Shown piece after piece: positions 34,818-45,839 of a stretch of 64,000 nt of DNA. The translations under genes and the position numbers were made by a program. How positions within the stretch are numbered: the stretch's first letter is position 1; every line of letters begins with the position of its first letter. The DNA is from Manis javanica (taxonomy: Eukaryota; Chordata; Mammalia; Pholidota; Manidae), in assembly GCF_040802235.1 (NCBI RefSeq), contig NC_133167.1, positions 16,112,501 to 16,176,500 of the forward strand. The letters are read 5' to 3'. The notes under the pieces were generated by a model that was not told where the DNA came from, ran no database searches, and worked only from the letters and a program-made list of their open reading frames with translations.

Positions 34818-37800
34818 ATAAGTACATATCTTTCAATAATCACTCTAAATGTAAATGGACTGAATGAACCAATCAAAAGACAGAGTAATAGAATGGATAA
34901 AAAAGCAAGACCCATCTATATGCTGCTTGCAAGAGACTCACCTTAAACCCAAAGACATACACAGACTAAAAGTCAAGGGATGGGAAAAGATATTTCATGC
35001 AAAACAATAGGGAGAAAAAAGCAGGGGTTGCAGTACTAGTATCAGATAAAATAGACTTCAAAACAAAGAAAGTCACAAGAGATAAAGAAGGACATTACAT
35101 AATGATAAAAGAGTCAGTCCAACAAGAGGATATAACCATTATAAATATCTATGCACCCAACACAGGAGCACCAACATATGTGAAACAAATACTAACAGTA
35201 TTAAAGGAGGAAATAGAATACAATGCATTCATTTTAGGAGACTTCAACACACCACTCACTCCAAAAGACAGATCCACCAGAAAGAAAAAAAGTAAGGACA
35301 CAGAGGCACTGAACAACACACTAGAACAGATGGACCTAACAGACATCTACAGAACTCTACACCCAAAAGCAGCAGGATACACATTCTTCTCAAGTGCACA
35401 TGGAATATTTTCCAAAAGAGACCACATACTAAGCCACAAAAAGAGCCTCAGTAAATTTAAAAGGATTGAAATTCTACCAAACAACTTCTCAGACCACAAA
35501 GGCATTAAACTAGAAATAAATTGTACAAAGAAAACAAACAGGCTCACAAACACATGGAGGCTTAATAACATGCTCCTAAATAATCAATGGATCAATAACC
35601 AAATTAAAATAAAGCTCAAACAATATATGGAGACAAATGACAACAACAACACAAAGCCCCAAATTCTGTGGGACACAGCAAGACAGTTCTAAGAGGAAAG
35701 TGTATAGCAATCCAGGCCTATTTAAAGAAGGAAGAACAATCCCAAATGAATAGTCTAAAGTCACAATTATTGAAACTGGAAAAAGAAGAACAAATGTCAG
35801 CAGAAGGAGGGACATAATAAAGATCAGAGAAGAAATAAATAAAATTGAGAAGAATAAAACAATACAAAAAAAATCAATGAAACCACGAACTGGTTCTCTG
35901 ACAAAATAAACAAAATAGATAAGCCCCTAGCCAGACTTATTAAGAGAAAAAGTGAATCAACACACATCAACAGAATCAGAAATGAGAAAGGAAAAATCAC
36001 GACGGACACCACAGAAATACAAAGTATTATTAGAGAATACTATGAAAATCTATATGCTAACAAGCTGGAAAACCTAGAAGAAATGGACAACTTTCTAGAA
36101 AAATACAACCTTCCAAGACTGACCAAGGAAGAAACAGAAAATCTAAACAGACCAATTACCAGCAACAAAATTGAATTGGTAATCAAAAAACTACCCAAGA
36201 ACAAAATCCCCAGGCCAGATGGATTCACCGCTGAATTTTATCAGACATATAGAGAAGACATAATACCCATTCTCCTTAAAGTTTCCAAAAAATAGAAGAG
36301 GAGAGAATACTCCCCAATTCATTCTATGAAGCCAGCATCACTCTAATACCAAAACCAGTCAAAAACCCCACCAAAAAAGAAAATTACAGACCAATAACCC
36401 TGATGAACATAGATGCAAAAATACTCAACAAAATATTAGCAAACTGAATTCAAAAATACATCAAGAGGATCATACACCATGATCAAGTTGGATTCATCTC
36501 AAGGATGCAAGGATGGTACAACATTTGAAAATCCATCAACAACATCCACTACATCAACAAAAAGAAGGACAAAAACCACATGATCATCTCCATAGACACT
36601 GAAAAAGCATTCGACAAAATTCAACATCCATTCATGATAAAAACTCTCAACAAAATGGGTATAGAGGGCAAGTACCTCAACATAATAAAGGCCATATATG
36701 ACAAACCCACAGCTAACATCATACTTAACAGTGAGAAGCTGAAAGCTTTTCCTCTAAGATCGGGTACAAAACAGGGATGCCCACTCTCCCCACTGTTATT
36801 CAACATAGTACTGGAGGTCCTGGCCACAGCAATTAGACAAAACAAAGAATACAAGGAATCCAGATTGGTAAAGAAGAGGTCAAACTGTCACTATTTACAG
36901 ATGACATGATATTGTACATAAAAAACCCTAAAGAATCCATTCCAAAACTACTAGAACTACTATCGGAATTCAGCAAAGTTGAAGGATACAAAATTAATAC
37001 ACAGAAATCTGTTGCATTCCTATGCACTAACAATCAACTAAAAGAAAGAGAAATCAGGAAAACAATTCCATTCACAATTGCATCAAAAAGAATAAAATAC
37101 CTAGGAATAAACCTAACCAAGGAAGTGAAAGACTTATACCCTAAAAACTACAAGAGACTCTTAAGAGAAATTAAAGAGGACACTAACAAATGGAAGCTCA
37201 TTCCATGCTCTTGGCCAGGAAGAATTAATATTGTCAAAATGGCCATCCTGTCTAAAGCAATCTACAGATTCAATGCAATCCCTATCAAAATACCAACAGC
37301 ATTCTTCAATGAACTGGAACAAATAGTTTTAAAATTCATATGGAACCACAAAAGACCCCGAATAGCCAAAGCAATCCTGAGAAGGAAGAATAAATCAGGG
37401 AGTATCTCGCTTCCCAACTTCAAGCTCTACTACAAAGCCACAGTAATCAAGACAATTTGGTACTGGCACAAGAACAGAGCCACAGACCAGTGGAACAGAA
37501 TAGAGAGTCCAGGTATTAACCCAAACATATATGGTCAATCAATAAACAATAAAGGAGCCATGGACATACAATGGGGAAATGACAGCCTCTTCAACAGCTG
37601 GCGTTGGCAAAACTGGACAGCTACATGTAAGAGAATGAAACTGGATCATTGTCTTAACCCATACACAAAAGTAAATTCGAAATGGATCAAAGACCTGAAT
37701 ATAAGTCATGAAATCATAAAACTCTTAGAAAAAAACATAGGCAATAATCTCTTAGACATAAACATGAGCAACCTCTTCATGAACATATCTCCCTGGGCAA

Positions 37801-38619
37801 GGGAAACAAAAGCAAAAATGAACAACTGGGACTATATCAAGCTGAAAAGCTTCTGTACAGCAAAGGACAACACCAATAGAACAAAAAGGCATCCTACAGT
37901 ATGGGAGAATATATTCATAAATGACAGATATGATAAAGGGTTGACATCCAAAATATACAAAGAGCTCACACACCTCAACAAACAAAAATCAAATAATCCA
38001 ATAAAAAAATGGTCAGAGGAGTTGATCAGACAGTTCTCCAAAGAACTTCAGATGGCCAGCAGACACATAAAAAGATGCTCCACATTGTTAATCATCAGAG
38101 AAATGCAAATTAAAACCACAATGAGATATCACCTCACACCAGTAAGGATCACCACCATCCAAAAGACAAACAACAACAAATGTTGACAAGGATGTGGAGA
38201 AAGGGGAACCCTACTACACTGCTGGTGGGAATGTAAACTAGTTCACCATTGTGGAAAGCAGTGTGGAGGTTCTTCAAAAAACTCAAAAAAGAAACACCAT
38301 TTGACCCAGGAATTCCACTCCTAGGAATTAACCCTAAGAATGCAGCAGCCCAGTTTCAAAAAGACATATGCACCCCTATGTTTATCGCAGCACTATTCAC
38401 AATAGCCAAGAAATGGAAGCAAGCTAAGTGTCCATCAATAGATGAATGGATAAAGAAGAGGTGGTACATACACACAATGGAATATTATTCAGCCATAAGA
38501 AGAAAAAAATCCTACCATTTGCAACAACATGGATGGAGCTAGAGAGTATTATGCTCAGAGAAATAAGCCAGATGGAAAAAGGCAAGTATCAAATGATTTC
38601 ACTCATCTGTGGAGTATAA
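34818..38619 (+). pseudogene. L1 ORF2 (endonuclease / reverse transcriptase), multiply broken
   Basis: Domains appear in order but in different frames. Endonuclease: start 'TYLSIITLNVNGLNEP' (the initial Met reads ATA), an ETHL segment near 34,935, 'ILGDFNTPLT' and 'SDHKGI' in 34,997-35,692. RT: '[12 protein letters not shown]' (36,083-36,295), '[15 protein letters not shown]' and '[20 protein letters not shown]' (36,580-36,909), and FTDD at 36,894-36,905 where FADD is usual. The C-terminal half runs 36,906-38,186, then 38,249-38,542. Frameshifts lie near 34,880, 35,000, 35,690, 36,296, 36,890, 38,240 and 38,520. In-frame TGAs are at 36,445, 36,526 and 38,184. The last break falls before the Cys-rich end, which is split. 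No functional protein is possible. Confidence 0.9.
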
Positions 38620-38960
38620 GAACAAGGAAAAAAACTGAAGAAACAAAACAGCAGCAGACTCACAGAACCCAAGAATGGACTAACAGTTACCAAAGGGAAA
38701 GGGACCAGAGAGGGTGGGTGGGAAGGGAGGGATAAGGAGGAAATAAAAAGGGGGCATTACTATTAGCAGACATAATGTGGTGGGGGGTGGGCATGGGGAG
38801 GGCTGTGCAACACAGAGAAGACAAGTAGTGACTCTGTAGCATCTTCCTCGCATAGACAGTGACTGTAATGGGGTATGTTGGGGGGACTTGATGATGGGGG
38901 AGTCTAGGAACCATAATGTTCCTCATGTAATTGTAGATTAATGATACCAAAATAAAAAAA
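38620..38960 (+). other. L1 3' UTR with G-rich tract and poly(A) signal
   Basis: Contains 'GGGTGGGTGGGAAGGGAGGG' (38,712-38,731), a canonical four-run G-quadruplex motif, and AATAAA in the tail (about 38,950-38,956). The layout matches the truncated copy at 29,724-30,061. Confidence 0.85.
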
Positions 38961-38991
38961 ATTTTTTTTAATATACATATATAACAATATA

Positions 38992-39016
38992 GGAACCCCT
39001 GGCATTGGGGGGTTCC
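38992..39016. repeat. Short inverted repeat next to the L1 end
   Basis: GGAACCCC (38,992-38,999) pairs with GGGGTTCC (39,009-39,016) across a 9-nt loop. No T-tract or RNA gene context. Confidence 0.6.
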
Positions 39017-39179
39017 AACCTGAATACTGGTTTCATCATCTGGTTTTCTAATTTCCTTTCTCTCCCAATTTCTTCATCTACTTAATTTTTATCCTGTATT
39101 TCTCAATTTCTTTAGCTTGACTCAAAACCTATTTTGGAATGAGGTAGGTGACAATCAAAGGGAAAAAGGATGAAACAGG

Positions 39180-39420
39180 TTGGCTTACTTCTTTATGTGC
39201 CAGAAACTGTGCTGGGCACTGGAAATTCAGAGACGAATATGTCCTTGTCTTCCAGGAACTCATGGGGAAAAAAGCCAAGAATTAGAAGATAAGGTAACAA
39301 GTACAGCAATAGAGGACTGCCTTGAAGGACAGGAGAACAAGGGGTAAAGGGGCAGGGAACTTCTTGGAGATGACTGATGACTGAGTGTTAATTAAAGAAT
39401 GATTCAGTATTGCCCAGAAA
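39180..39420 (+). repeat. Ancient mammalian repeat, unclassified
   Basis: 'ACTGTGCTGGGCACTGGAAA' and 'TGTCTTCCAGGAACTCATGG' match the 5' part of the family at 8,290. Confidence 0.45.
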
Positions 39421-40119
39421 GAGGAGCACTAGAGATACAGGATGGTTTTTTGTTTTTGGCCCAGGGGTTTGGTGGGGGACTAGAATAGGGGGAGAGTATA
39501 TTTTAAAATTAGGGAATATCTAATGTAAGACTGCATGATGCATTCTGTGAACTCACAGAATTTGGCACAGCTGCAACATGAAATGGAGAAGGTCAGGGAA
39601 GTGAAAGATAGTCATTTGACCCTTCTAACATCTTAATGACCAAAGTAAATCACATGGCCAAACCCAGGGTCAAGGGCAAGGAAACACCATTCCTCTTTAG
39701 TGGCAGGGCCTGCAAAGTCGCACTGTAAATGATGTGGCTACTGGGAGGGTGAAGAATTAGAGCCATTCATGCAATCCTCTACAGCAGCATTCCATGGAGG
39801 AAATGATAAACACCTAAAGGAAAATCCAGACAACAGAGAGATCAGATGAACTAGATATCTGCACTACATTTGGACATGAAAGATAGCCTGGGGGCTGTTA
39901 TTTAATACTTCTGAGACAGTTCTGGAAATATGAGAACAGCACAGAATATTTGGACTACCCAGAAATCTATCTAAATAACTACAATTCAGGTACTACCAAC
40001 CACAAAATGACAGTTAAATGAAGGGGAGCCTCATCTAATGAACTGAAATCTACCAAATGATGGCAGATATCACACTATTCTCTAGACTGGATTTTGTATT
40101 TAGAACGAAAACAGAGATT
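39421..40119. other. No gene recognised
   Basis: Unique sequence without notable ORFs. Confidence 0.4.
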
Positions 40120-40640
40120 CTGCCTCAAAAATCCATGTCAGCAGTCACTCCATTGCTCAATTATCATTAAGCGTTTGATTATAACCATCAGATAATTAAA
40201 CTATAACCGGCACTAATGCAATTGCGTTGTTAAAAAATATTCCTGCGCCCCACACACATCCCTGCACTACTTAACTGCTATGCTAATGTCTTGGCACATG
40301 TGACTAATAATGAAATGAATTATAACTGTGTGTTTGGATCACATTACATTGCTTCAAGTGTATCATAATATTTTATAGCTTAATGGAGAATCTGGCTTAT
40401 AGCAATACAGGAAAAATAAATCTCGGCCAATCATCATCCATTTAAAAATAAAAAAAAATCTATGTTCAGTAGACAACAAGATTTTAACCATCAATAACAA
40501 TTACCCTAAAACCTTTCTGACACAACAGGTAGATACTTAATATCAATAACATAAAATACACCCTCATTAATGGAGATATATTAAGATATTGATTAGTTAT
40601 GCAAGAAAGTTTATGCTTATTCCATTTCCGCTAGTAATTA
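40120..40640. other. AT-rich unique block, possible conserved non-coding element
   Basis: A repeat-free stretch dense in homeodomain-type cores (ATTAAGC, GATAATTAAAC, ACTAATG, TAATAATGAAATG) with little simple-sequence character. Its texture resembles mammalian conserved non-coding elements, but no alignment was possible. Confidence 0.25.
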
Positions 40641-40764
40641 TGAGCAGGCTATTGACTACCCTTTGAACCACATCTCTTAGTCCATTTCCTTTTCTCTACC
40701 CAAGAGTATACTTGGCTAGCAGATAATCAGAACAAACGACATTCCTAGAAAATGTGAACTGGAT

Positions 40765-40900
40765 GTGCAACAATGCAGCAAGTGTTTACCAAATGCCTAC
40801 TAGGTGCACTTGACTGTATTGGCAGATGCCAAGACTATGTAACTGAAAGACACAGCCCCTTTGCACAAGATGTTCACAATCTAGTGAGGGAGACAGAAAG
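40765..40900 (+). repeat. Ancient mammalian repeat, unclassified
   Basis: 'TACCAAATGCCTACTAGGTG' and 'GATGTTCACAATCTAGTGAG' match the same old family as 39,180. Confidence 0.45.
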
Positions 40901-42546
40901 GAACACAGAACACAGTGGGGAAAGTTAGGATGGGGGGCATGCTGAGAGGCTGCTGAGATGGGGAATTGGACAAACTAATGACTGTACCATAGGCAGAGGA
41001 AACAGAAGCAGGGCTGGGAGGAAGCAGAGGAGCTGTCCAAGACTTTCACTATTTTTCTTAAGTTAATATGTAAACAGGACAGTTGCTAGGACTCTAAGGG
41101 GGAGAAGTGGAAGTAATTAAAGGAGGTAATGTGAAAGCAAGACCTGAAGATTAGTGTAAAGACAGGGAAGCTCCCTACCAGGTTCCCCACCCCACCACGG
41201 AGCAATTCTCTGCCCCAGGCCACTCCCCACTAAGACCCAAGAGCCAAGCAACTCTTCCCAGGGTGGAGATTAGTCAGTCCCTCAAAGGAAGCACAAATAT
41301 TCTAGGGCTTGAAGAAGAAAGTTCTTCCAAGAGAGTGGGGAGGAACAAGCCAGGCAGAGGGGAACCACAAAAGGCTCTGCGGAGGAGTGGCATTTGGAAA
41401 TTAAATAACTTTAAATAATGCAAGAAACAAATGTATTTCTTTGGTGTTTCAATTGCTAGGGATGATTTCCAATTGTTTTGTCTCTCTCTCTTGTGGAAAC
41501 TTGCTTGCCTCTTAGTTTCCATGCCAACATTTACAGGGGCTGGTCCTTGTGCCTACGCTAGTCCTGTACCTTTGTTTCCCGCATGCATGTGAGCACAGTG
41601 GTCTGGAAGAGTCTCAGGACTGACCAGAAAGCCAGAGCCACCATTTCTGGCCTTAAGCATCTTAGCAGGCAGTCATTCCAGATTCAGTGATCACCACGTT
41701 CCTTTGGGCAGCAGGAAACCAAACGGTGAAGGTGCCACCCCTCCTACACTTGGTCTTCAAAGAATGAAGCTCATTTGCAATGTAAAGCAACGTGAAGAGA
41801 GCATTCTTTTAGCACTGGAGACATGTGCCAATTCCCTAGGCAATGGGAAATGGCAAAGACTGATGTTTTGATGTTATTTTTTAAGACATTTTAAAAAATA
41901 GGAGATTCCCGTTTTCTCACTTTCCCTTGAATGGTACAGAGGTAAACAGAGTGAGAGAAAGACAACCCTTTTTAAATAGGATCTGTTTTCTTGTATGCAG
42001 GCTGCTTAGAATGCCAGTGCCTGCAGGCTACAGGGGAATTCAGTGAGAGAATTTCCTGCCTTCCAAATTAAAAAACAAGAGAACTAGACCTCAAGGCCAT
42101 TTCTGCCTTGAAACTCTTCCTCCAACCTGGTGTTTCACAATTACAGTACAACGATTAACAACGAATGGTTTTCTTTCAACTAGGAGTAAAAATGAAACAC
42201 AGACACCCTGCTGGTCAGTCTTGGTGGTAAAGATGCTGCAAAGCAAATAACAAAGTACTGGGGGGCTGACTGTAGTTTTCTTATCCGAGCCAGTCAACAA
42301 GAAGTTTATATATAACAGTTTTTACAAAACCTTATTTTCTGCCTTGATGCCCAGGGATGGGGGGGACCTCTGCCTCACTACAGGGATTAGCAAACACAGA
42401 AGGTGATGTCAATTAAAATAAGGTAACCAAAACCCTCTAAACTCATCAGGAGCCCCATAACTGCCTCTGCCTAAAATATAACTCAAGGCAAATGTTAGTG
42501 CACCTTTGTGCTGCAGGTCCCTAATACTCCCACCTAAAGGTTCATG
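40901..42546. other. No gene recognised
   Basis: Unique sequence with short overlapping ORFs and no recognised repeat up to the LTR nest. Confidence 0.4.
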
Positions 42547-42612
42547 GAACCTGTTGCACCAGAGGGGGGTTTCAGCTCTGGTCAACTTCACTCTGAATTT
42601 TGTGAGACTGAC

Positions 42613-43240
42613 TGTAACTCCGAAGTGAAAATATGTTCCCAGCCCAGGCAAATTACCTTTGAGCTGAAATCAGTCAAAGGGAGAAATAAAGTGGGAGAAA
42701 CCCATTTATTGCCATAGGTAAAATTATAATATTTCCAGAATATCTCGCCTAGCTTTGGTTCATTTGCATATCCTCAGGGATGGAGAGAAGTGCACCTCCA
42801 TATCAGTGGGTATTTACCTGGGCAAAGGAGGGCTTATCTGTACCTGAGAGGTGAGGGGGAGGGCTGGTTTTGCTTCTGCCAAAGTAGAAGAGAGAGATAG
42901 CTCCGGACTGCAGTTTGTAAGCAATAAACGGTTTTTAAACTTTATTTCTCCCTTTGACTGATTTCAGTTTAGAGGTGTTTTGTCCCGGGATTTCCTCTCC
43001 CCGGATTTACAATTGCTTACAAGCAGTTGTCCACTTCAGCTCAACCGTCTCTCTCATGACATGGCTGCAAAAAGGGACCCCGCCCAGCCTCTCTGGTCCA
43101 CACATATCCTCTCTCCCCCTTATAATCACCTGCTGATATGGAGATGGACTACTACTCTCCACCCCTTGGAAACACCTATTGATATGGAGATGCACTAAGG
43201 CCAGGCGAGGAATTCTGGAAATACTGCAATTTTACCTAAA
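42613..43240 (-). mobile_element. Solo LTR, family 1, copy B-outer (middle layer)
   Basis: A minus-strand LTR of the family at 15,476. Its parts are 42,613-42,712 and 43,012-43,240, with the intruding LTR between. It starts TGTAACTCCG like copy A. TSD candidate: CTGAC at 42,608-42,612 and CTGAA at 43,241-43,245 (four of five match). The family 2 alignment resumes exactly after the right duplicate, which supports the boundary. Confidence 0.8.
42713..43011 (+). mobile_element. Solo LTR, family 1, copy B-inner (innermost layer)
   Basis: A 299-bp LTR in the plus orientation inside another copy of its own family. Perfect TSD ATTGC at 42,708-42,712 and 43,012-43,016. It contains AATAAA near 42,925 and the pyrimidine block ending TTTGACTGATTTCAG at about 42,967. 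The right end is ...TTTACA; the left end reads CATAGG rather than TG. The middle part differs from the other copies, so it may be a distinct subfamily. Confidence 0.8.
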
Positions 43241-43704
43241 CTGAATAACAGACAAGGGAATATTGTGGGTGAAAGGTCTAACACAAGGCTTTATTCTCAC
43301 AGGGGCAGGCTGAGTGCTAGAATCACATCCACATCCGGCTGCCTGCAATCTGCGATTTGCCTCCACTTCTGCCTCTGGCAGCCAGGAGCCGGGAAGACCA
43401 CTGGGCAGAACTCTTTATACAGCAACACAGACAATAATGACTCATTGACAACAGGTGTGTAAGCAAGCACCTAAGCAGTTGGCCAATTGCATCACTGCAT
43501 GTGAGCAATGGCAAGTGTATTAGGGTTGGTAAGGATCCTAGCCCCAGGAACTTCCATTTTCCCTACAGAGCCCTTCCAACTTAATTCATAACTTTGGGGT
43601 ATCTGTCTTCTTCAATTAGCCAGTGAGTTCCTAGGAGCTGCATCTTACTATTCTTAACACCCATTAAAAGATGCAACTGATAGGCAACTGACAAGTATTC
43701 GTTA

Positions 43705-43812
43705 AATAAATTATGTATAATTTGACACACAGAGAGTTTATCATTTGCCCAAGATCACACAGCTAATTAGTAACAGAATCCATTACTGTTCCCAGCCCCC
43801 TGTGCTTCCTTT
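43705..43812 (-). repeat. MIR SINE fragment
   Basis: 'CATTTGCCCAAGATCACACA' and 'GCTAATTAGTAACAGAATCC' are antisense MIR. Confidence 0.65.
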
Positions 43813-43849
43813 TCAATGCCTCAAAATGGGTTAAAGATGATTAATATTG

Positions 43850-44000
43850 GCTTCCATTTATTGATTTTATTGAGGACTAGTATGCTAAGTCATCTGGCCC
43901 AGTACTATCATACATTGTTAACTTAATCTTTGTTACAACCCTAGAATATAGATAGATACTCCCCATTTTATAAATGTCAAACCAAAGGCCGCATCTGTCT
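43850..44000 (-). repeat. MIR-family SINE
   Basis: 'TATTGAGGACTAGTATGCTA', 'TTGTTACAACCCTAGAATAT' and 'ACTCCCCATTTTATAAATGT' follow the antisense MIR order. Confidence 0.6.
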
Positions 44001-44930
44001 GAAGACACAATGCGAGGAAATGGCCAAGCTGGTTGGTGGACCTAACCCATCCTGTCCTTACATCCATGCTTTCCCCACCCCAGGATCACCACCTCACTAA
44101 TTAAAGAAACCAAACACATTCGCTGGCATGAATCCTGAATGCCATGAGACCCTGACATGACTAAATAAAAGATTGATGCATTTTTTGAAGGTGTAAAAAT
44201 CTGTTTCCTTTAAGTGAGAATCCTTTTTAAAAATCAGAACCAAGTTAACAGTAGGACACAAGAGAAAAATAGGAGTTTGGAAATGCTGTATGCCTGTTTA
44301 AATAGTACCAAGGCCCAGGCTGAAGTCCTTAAGGGATACAAACAGGGAAAGGCCAATGCTGCGCTTGAGTTGGGAGGACCCAAAGGATTCTGGGAACAGT
44401 TGCCTGCCTGCTATATGCCTTAGTCCTGTGAGATTAGTGATTTAAAAGGCTCATAAAAGTAAGTAAACAAACTTTCAAAAGGCTGGACCTACATCTTCCT
44501 CTAAAAAGCCAACAAGGACCTCCTGCTAAGAGACTGTCACAAACATATAAAGAGTCATGTTACTACCACAGGAGTCTTTTACCTACAGCTTAGAAATGTG
44601 ATCTTTTCTGTTCAAATGTGGTTGAAATTTGTTGAGACTGAAAAATAGATTATTCTTTCCTTAAAAAGGCAAACTGACTACTTTGTGGCTATGTCAAACA
44701 GGTTTTATCTCTGCTGACTTAGACTCTACTTGTGTCACACTAGACCCAAACAGCACATCTGCTCTAACTCCCCCATTGTATCTAGACAGATCGTGGGGGC
44801 TTCTGTGATTTGTGCACCAGGATGCCAAATATTGGTCTTGAGGTTCAAGACCCACAGCAAGAAAAAGAACTACAATCAAATTAGAATCATAGTGACTCCA
44901 AAAACATGGTTCAAGCAAAACAGAACCAGC
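44001..44930. other. No gene recognised
   Basis: Unique sequence. A ~45-bp stretch at 44,422-44,468 resembles one at 45,459-45,508. Confidence 0.4.
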
Positions 44931-44939
44931 AACAATTGA

Positions 44940-45120
44940 GCCCAATCTCCCCATTTTGGAAAAATGGCTATACATTGGAATCAACTGGGGAGCTTTTAAA
45001 AAACACCCCTTACCCAGGCTCAGCCTAGATAATTGAGTCAGAATCCCTGAAGGGTAAGGCTTAGGCATTGGTTATTTTTAAGAGCTTCAAAGGTAATTCT
45101 AACATGCTTGCAGAACTGAG
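44940..45120 (+). repeat. MER5A-like hAT MITE
   Basis: 'ACATTGGAATCAACTGGGGA' near the start, 'AATTGAGTCAGAATCCCTGA' in the middle and 'GGTAATTCTAACATGCTTGC' at the end match MER5A in order. Confidence 0.65.
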
Positions 45121-45124
45121 GACC

Positions 45125-45290
45125 ACCGGCCCAGAGTTCTGCTTGGCAGACTTGGCTGCACACTGGTATCACCTGAGGGGCCTTAAAAACTAATGTCTCC
45201 ACTTGTAGGTTCTGACTTAATTGTTTTGGGATGTGGCTGACTATCAGGATTTTTAAAAGTTCACTGGGTAATTGAATATTTAGCAAAGAT
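45125..45290 (+). repeat. Second MER5A-like hAT MITE, adjacent
   Basis: 'GCACACTGGTATCACCTGAG', 'TAGGTTCTGACTTAATTGTT' and 'GGATTTTTAAAAGTTCACTG' follow MER5A. Same orientation as its neighbour. Confidence 0.6.
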
Positions 45291-45392
45291 TAAGCACGAC
45301 TGCTATAGGCATGTGAGTTTATATCTCCAGCTACAGAAATACAGCACTGTTGTACCTTTATCCCTCCTCCGTGCCAAACTAAATACAAATAA

Positions 45393-45462
45393 TATATATA
45401 TTATTATGTCTTATATGTATATATAATACACATACACATAATAACACATACCTATATATGAG
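45393..45462. repeat. AT/ATAC-rich simple sequence
   Basis: Alternating TA and TACACA units. Confidence 0.8.
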
Positions 45463-45684
45463 TTCTGTGAGACCAGTAATTTAAGGAGCTCATAAAAATA
45501 AGTAAGTCACACAGTGCATGCATACACACACACTCCATCACCCATCTTACTTTCCATGATCGACTCCAAACTCACTACATAGACCAGAGATAAATCATCA
45601 CTGAGGCTTAGAGACCAGTGTTCACATTGAAGTTTCATGATGAATGATTTGAGTAACTGCAGACTCTTTGGAACTGGAGATAAA

Positions 45685-45800
45685 AACCATTATTTCTTGA
45701 GCACTTACTGCACCCATGCACTCCCCTTAGCTATCTCATTTAACCCTCCTAGTAACACTATGGGAGAACTATCATCCACATTTCAGATGAGGTAAGTGTA
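45685..45800 (-). repeat. MIR-family SINE
   Basis: 'TTTCTTGAGCACTTACTGCA', 'CTATCTCATTTAACCCTCCT' and 'CATCCACATTTCAGATGAGG' form an antisense MIR 3' half. Confidence 0.65.
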
Positions 45801-45839
45801 AAGATCTACATGGTGATTACTTTGAAAGAACATGGCTCC

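Larger units (their letters stand above)
32694..38978 (+). mobile_element. Near-full-length L1 retrotransposon, inactivated
   Basis: About 6.3 kb with all L1 parts in order: a 5' UTR opening with 'GGAGGAGCCAAGATGGCGGC', ORF1, a spacer, a broken ORF2, a G-rich 3' UTR and an A/T-rich tail after AATAAA. A possible 9-bp TSD, ATATAACAA, lies at 32,685-32,693 and 38,979-38,987. It is short and set off from the tail by extra AT-rich sequence, so it is weak. ORF2 has several frameshifts and in-frame TGAs, so the copy cannot retrotranspose by itself. The full-length 5' end and only moderate decay suggest it is much younger than the L1M copies. Confidence 0.95.
42552..43567 (-). mobile_element. Solo LTR, family 2, copy 1 (outermost layer of nest)
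   Basis: The two parts, 42,552-42,612 and 43,241-43,567, align to the intact plus-strand copy at 61,640-61,963. TG...CA ends are flanked by GAACC (42,547-42,551) and GAGCC (43,568-43,572), a 5-bp TSD with one mismatch. On its coding strand it carries 'TATAAAGAGTTCTGCCCAGT' (TATA box) and 'GAGAATAAAGCC' (poly(A) signal). Net length is about 385 bp without the inserted 628 bp. No internal retroviral sequence is present. Confidence 0.8.

Noticed and set aside
35149..36854. Series of hydrophobic minus-strand ORFs across the L1
   Set aside because: Antisense shadows of ORF2; the sense strand carries the recognisable endonuclease and reverse-transcriptase motifs.
38992..39016. Hairpin as a transcription terminator or small RNA
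   Set aside because: Only 8 bp of stem, no run of T and no transcript context. Chance is likely.
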